Part shown: positions 61,803-64,000 of the stretch, piece by piece
How the letters are laid out: each line of letters starts with the position of its first letter
Position numbering within the stretch: the first letter of the stretch is position 1
Assembly: GCF_004357985.1 (NCBI RefSeq)
Contig: NZ_SMTF01000005.1
Coordinates: forward strand, 124,001-188,000
DNA: 64,000 nucleotides
Source: Luteimonas aestuarii
GTDB lineage: Bacteria > Pseudomonadota > Gammaproteobacteria > Xanthomonadales > Xanthomonadaceae
Direction of reading: 5' to 3'
Notes under the pieces: model-generated
The model's database searches: none
Seen by the model: only the letters and a program-made list of their open reading frames with translations
Told to the model about the DNA's origin: nothing
Program-made: the position numbers and the translations under genes

Positions 61803-63044
61803 GTGCATGCCCTGATCCTCCCGGGAATGGATGGCACCGGCGAGCTGCTCCGGGAGTTCACCACCAGCCTGACACCGGAATTCACGCCCGGCATCGTCGC
61901 CTATCCGCAATCGGAGCGACTCGGTTACAGCGAACTGGTCGATCACGCACGCACGCGCCTGCCGCACGACCGTCCGTTCCTGTTGATCGCCGAATCGTTC
62001 TCCGGCCCGATCGGCATCCGGCTCGCCGCGGCGCGGCCATCGGGATTGCAGGGTCTGGTGCTGTGCGCGACGTTCGCCGCTTCGCCACGCGCATGGTCGC
62101 GACCGCTGCATCCCTTGCTCATGCTGCCGTTCCCGAAACCACCGACATGGCAGCTGATGCCGTTCATGATGGGGCGCTGGTCCACGCCCGCGTGGCGGCT
62201 TCGGCAGCAAGCGGCAACTTCGGGCATGCCTGCTGCGGTGGCCCGTCACCAGCTGTCCGAGGTGTTGCGTGTCGATGTCCGGTCGCATTTGGCGCAGATC
62301 GATTGCCCGGTGCTGTACCTGCAGGCCAGCCATGACCGCCTGGTCCCGGACGCTTGCTGGCGCGCGATCAAGGCCCGTCTGCCCGATGCCAGACATGCCA
62401 GACTCGAAGGTCCGCACTTCCTGCTGCAGCATCAGCCGGCGCAAGCGGCAGCCATCATCAAAAGCCACTTTGCATCGCCTGCCGCGGCATTGCCGGCCAT
62501 CACAGGGCGTTGCCCGGGGCCACGCGCCGATGCTGTAGATGCAGCACATCGAGCACTCAATGCCGACCTGGAGCCCGGCGGCCAATGCGATCGAGTGCCG
62601 TCTCTCCCGGTCACGAACGAACGCGGGGAACAGCTGCTGGCCGTCGAGATGCCGCCTCGCGCGGGATCGCATGGGACATTCGATGTTGTGCTGGTCGTGG
62701 CCTGGCACGATGACCGGCTGCTGCTGGTGCACAACCGTCGCCGTGGCGTATGGGAGTTGCCGGGCGGTTTCGTCGATCCCGGCGAAGACCCCGAAACCAG
62801 CGCCCGGCGTGAACTCTTCGAAGAGTCCGGACAATCCGCGGAAGTGCTGGCGTCGACCGCGAGCTTCACCCTGGCCCGCGCCGATGGAACGTTGCTGCGC
62901 GGCCTCGTCTACGCGACGACCCTGCGACAGCCGGCCGCATTCACCGCCAATGTCGAGATCGACGCCATCGACTTCTGGCCATCCGACCACTTGCCGGAGC
63001 CGTTGTCGGCCATCGACCGCGACATCGTGCAGCGCGTCATGTAA
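61803..63044 (+). CDS. Alpha/beta hydrolase-Nudix hydrolase fusion
   Basis: A 413-residue two-domain protein. Residues 1-225 form an alpha/beta hydrolase: LILPGMDGTGELLREF, LLIAESFSGPIGIRLA (nucleophile Ser in AESFSG, where the usual first Gly is Ala) and LEGPHFLLQ with the catalytic His. A ~60-residue linker leads to a Nudix domain with the box GGFVDPGEDPETSARRELFEE SGQ at about 321-344; the final hydrophobic residue is Gln. Start GTG 61803. I know the two parts as separate proteins, so the fusion is unusual. It may be a two-step clean-up enzyme acting on a lipid or nucleotide derivative. Confidence 0.8.
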   Translation: MHALILPGMDGTGELLREFTTSLTPEFTPGIVAYPQSERLGYSELVDHARTRLPHDRPFLLIAESFSGPIGIRLAAARPSGLQGLVLCATFAASPRAWSRPLHPLLMLPFPKPPTWQLMPFMMGRWSTPAWRLRQQAATSGMPAAVARHQLSEVLRVDVRSHLAQIDCPVLYLQASHDRLVPDACWRAIKARLPDARHARLEGPHFLLQHQPAQAAAIIKSHFASPAAALPAITGRCPGPRADAVDAAHRALNADLEPGGQCDRVPSLPVTNERGEQLLAVEMPPRAGSHGTFDVVLVVAWHDDRLLLVHNRRRGVWELPGGFVDPGEDPETSARRELFEESGQSAEVLASTASFTLARADGTLLRGLVYATTLRQPAAFTANVEIDAIDFWPSDHLPEPLSAIDRDIVQRVM

Positions 63045-63054
63045 TCGTTTACAT
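63039..63054. promoter_or_regulatory. LacI-family operator candidate before the sulfatase gene
   Basis: ATGTAATCGTTTACAT is a palindrome with arms ATGTAA / TTACAT around a central CG, the form of LacI-family sites. It overlaps the stop of the fusion gene and lies about 97 bases before the sulfatase ATG. No LacI-type regulator gene is in the window. Confidence 0.5.
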
Positions 63055-63150
63055 CCCGGGGGTATCCTGCCTTCCCGGCTGCTGCCAGGCACATGGATGG
63101 CGTTGCCGCAGGGCCGTCGATCCCCGCCGCTGACCGACCGGAGGCCGCCC

Positions 63151-64000
63151 ATGCCCGCCCGACTCAACCGCCGTCGCCTGCTGCAACTGATGGGGGCCGG
63201 CGCCGCCAGCGCAGCCCTCCCGAACGTCCTGGCGCAGGCGCACGCAGGTGCGGACCGGCCCGTTGCGCCCGTCGGCAAGGATGCGCCGAACATCCTGTTC
63301 ATCATGACCGACGACCAGGCCCGCGGCGCGCTGAGCATCTACGGCAACGACGTGCTGAAGACGCCGAACATGGACCGCGTCGGCAGCGAAGGCCTGCGCT
63401 TCGACGAGGCCTTCGTGACCACGTCGGTATGCGCGCCCAGCCGCGCCAGTTTCCTCACCGGCCTGTACGCGCACACGCACGGTGTGACCAGCAATGGCGA
63501 GGAGCCCGGTTGGTACGAGCAGATGGGTTTGCGCCACGACCAGATCACCTATCCGATGCTGCTGCAGAAGGCCGGCTACCACACGGCGATGGTCGGCAAG
63601 TGGCACATCAAGTCGATGCCGACGGGCTTCGACCACTGGGCCATCCTGCGCGGACAAGGCAGCTATTTCGACCCGCAGTTCATCGTCAACGGCGCGCCGG
63701 TGCGCTTCCGCGGGCACACCGACGACGTGATCGGCGACCAGGCCCTGCACTACCTGCAGCAGCGACCCAAGGACCAGCCGTTCTGCCTGTGCTACCAGTT
63801 CAAGGCGCCGCACGGGCCGTGGGAACCGGACCCGCGCTTCTACGACGCGTTCAAGGACGTCGAGGTCCCGCTGCCGCCGGGGTTCGGCGAACCACAGCCA
63901 GGCGATGCCCCGATCGCCTACTCGAAGACCACGCAGGAGATCGCCCACATGGGCGACTTCTTCCGCGACAACGAACGTCGCAAGGCGCAGGTGGACAAGG
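63151..64000 (+). CDS. Tat-exported sulfatase (partial, runs off the right edge)
   Basis: The first 283 codons of a type I sulfatase, which removes sulfate from sugars or other esters. The N-terminus RRRLLQLMGAGAASAALP is a Tat-type signal. NILFIMTDDQARGALSIYG holds the metal-binding Asp pair. Cys94 in SVCAPSRASFLTG is the residue turned into formylglycine. VGKWHI and KAPHGPW are further active-site segments. GGAGG seven bases upstream supports ATG 63151. No stop is reached. The upstream LacI-type palindrome suggests control by a sugar, so polysaccharide use is likely. Confidence 0.9.
   Translation, partial: MPARLNRRRLLQLMGAGAASAALPNVLAQAHAGADRPVAPVGKDAPNILFIMTDDQARGALSIYGNDVLKTPNMDRVGSEGLRFDEAFVTTSVCAPSRASFLTGLYAHTHGVTSNGEEPGWYEQMGLRHDQITYPMLLQKAGYHTAMVGKWHIKSMPTGFDHWAILRGQGSYFDPQFIVNGAPVRFRGHTDDVIGDQALHYLQQRPKDQPFCLCYQFKAPHGPWEPDPRFYDAFKDVEVPLPPGFGEPQPGDAPIAYSKTTQEIAHMGDFFRDNERRKAQVDK

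Overview
The window is GC-rich and reads as chromosome of a gammaproteobacterium in the Xanthomonadaceae/Lysobacteraceae group (Lysobacter, Luteimonas or Pseudoxanthomonas-like). The assignment rests on gene order and product style: a split B12-dependent ribonucleotide reductase, a DUF493-BLUF-lipB-lipA block, a dacC-rlpA-mltB-rodA-mrdA-mreDCB block, leaderless-looking TACAAT promoters, and the repeat families seen. No rRNA, tRNA, CRISPR array, transposase or integrase was recognised.

Layout. 0-4 kb is an accessory, AT-richer stretch. After a phasin-like gene it holds five minus-strand genes (a lipoprotein, two membrane proteins, and a RelA/SpoT-domain protein with an 85-residue partner), mostly separated by copies of a short GGTCAGGTTCA-type element. 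4-8 kb carries nrdJa and nrdJb with a histone H1-like gene between them and several GC-rich hairpin repeats, one of them inside the nrdJb frame. 8.4-12.5 kb holds an HtrA/DegP protease, a YqjD/YqjE-type envelope operon and an AI-2E/PerM-family membrane protein.

12.6-18.5 kb is the most unusual part. A HAD-hydrolase gene is interrupted: its first ~150 bp occur twice, with 134 bp perfectly identical, on either side of about 5 kb. Between the copies lie two tandem ankyrin-repeat lipoprotein genes, a leftover start of an effector-like gene, a full 731-residue lipase-like gene overlapping the second ankyrin gene, and a coiled-coil membrane protein. It looks like a polymorphic toxin-immunity locus with duplicated immunity genes.

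18.7-29.3 kb: two divergent GNAT proteins, an M17 aminopeptidase, twin small membrane proteins, and a set made of a DesK/DesR-type two-component system, an amidohydrolase-CIA30 fusion and an ABC-2 exporter. 29.4-34.2 kb: a MacAB-like efflux system with two FtsX-type permeases. 34.2-39.3 kb: a periplasmic molybdenum hydroxylase (2Fe-2S subunit, Tat-exported large subunit, dihaem cytochrome), divergent from an XdhC-like and a MocA-like maturation gene. 39.4-45.2 kb: an alpha/beta hydrolase, two EamA transporters, a gene with an in-frame stop, and the tail-specific protease Prc.

45.4-48 kb: lipA, lipB, a BLUF photoreceptor and DUF493. 48.2-58.8 kb: a CsgG-like protein and then the elongasome/peptidoglycan block. 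59-64 kb: a PfkB sugar/nucleoside kinase, a glutaredoxin-like protein, L-serine dehydratase, an alpha/beta hydrolase-Nudix fusion, and a Tat-exported sulfatase that runs off the end behind a LacI-type palindrome.
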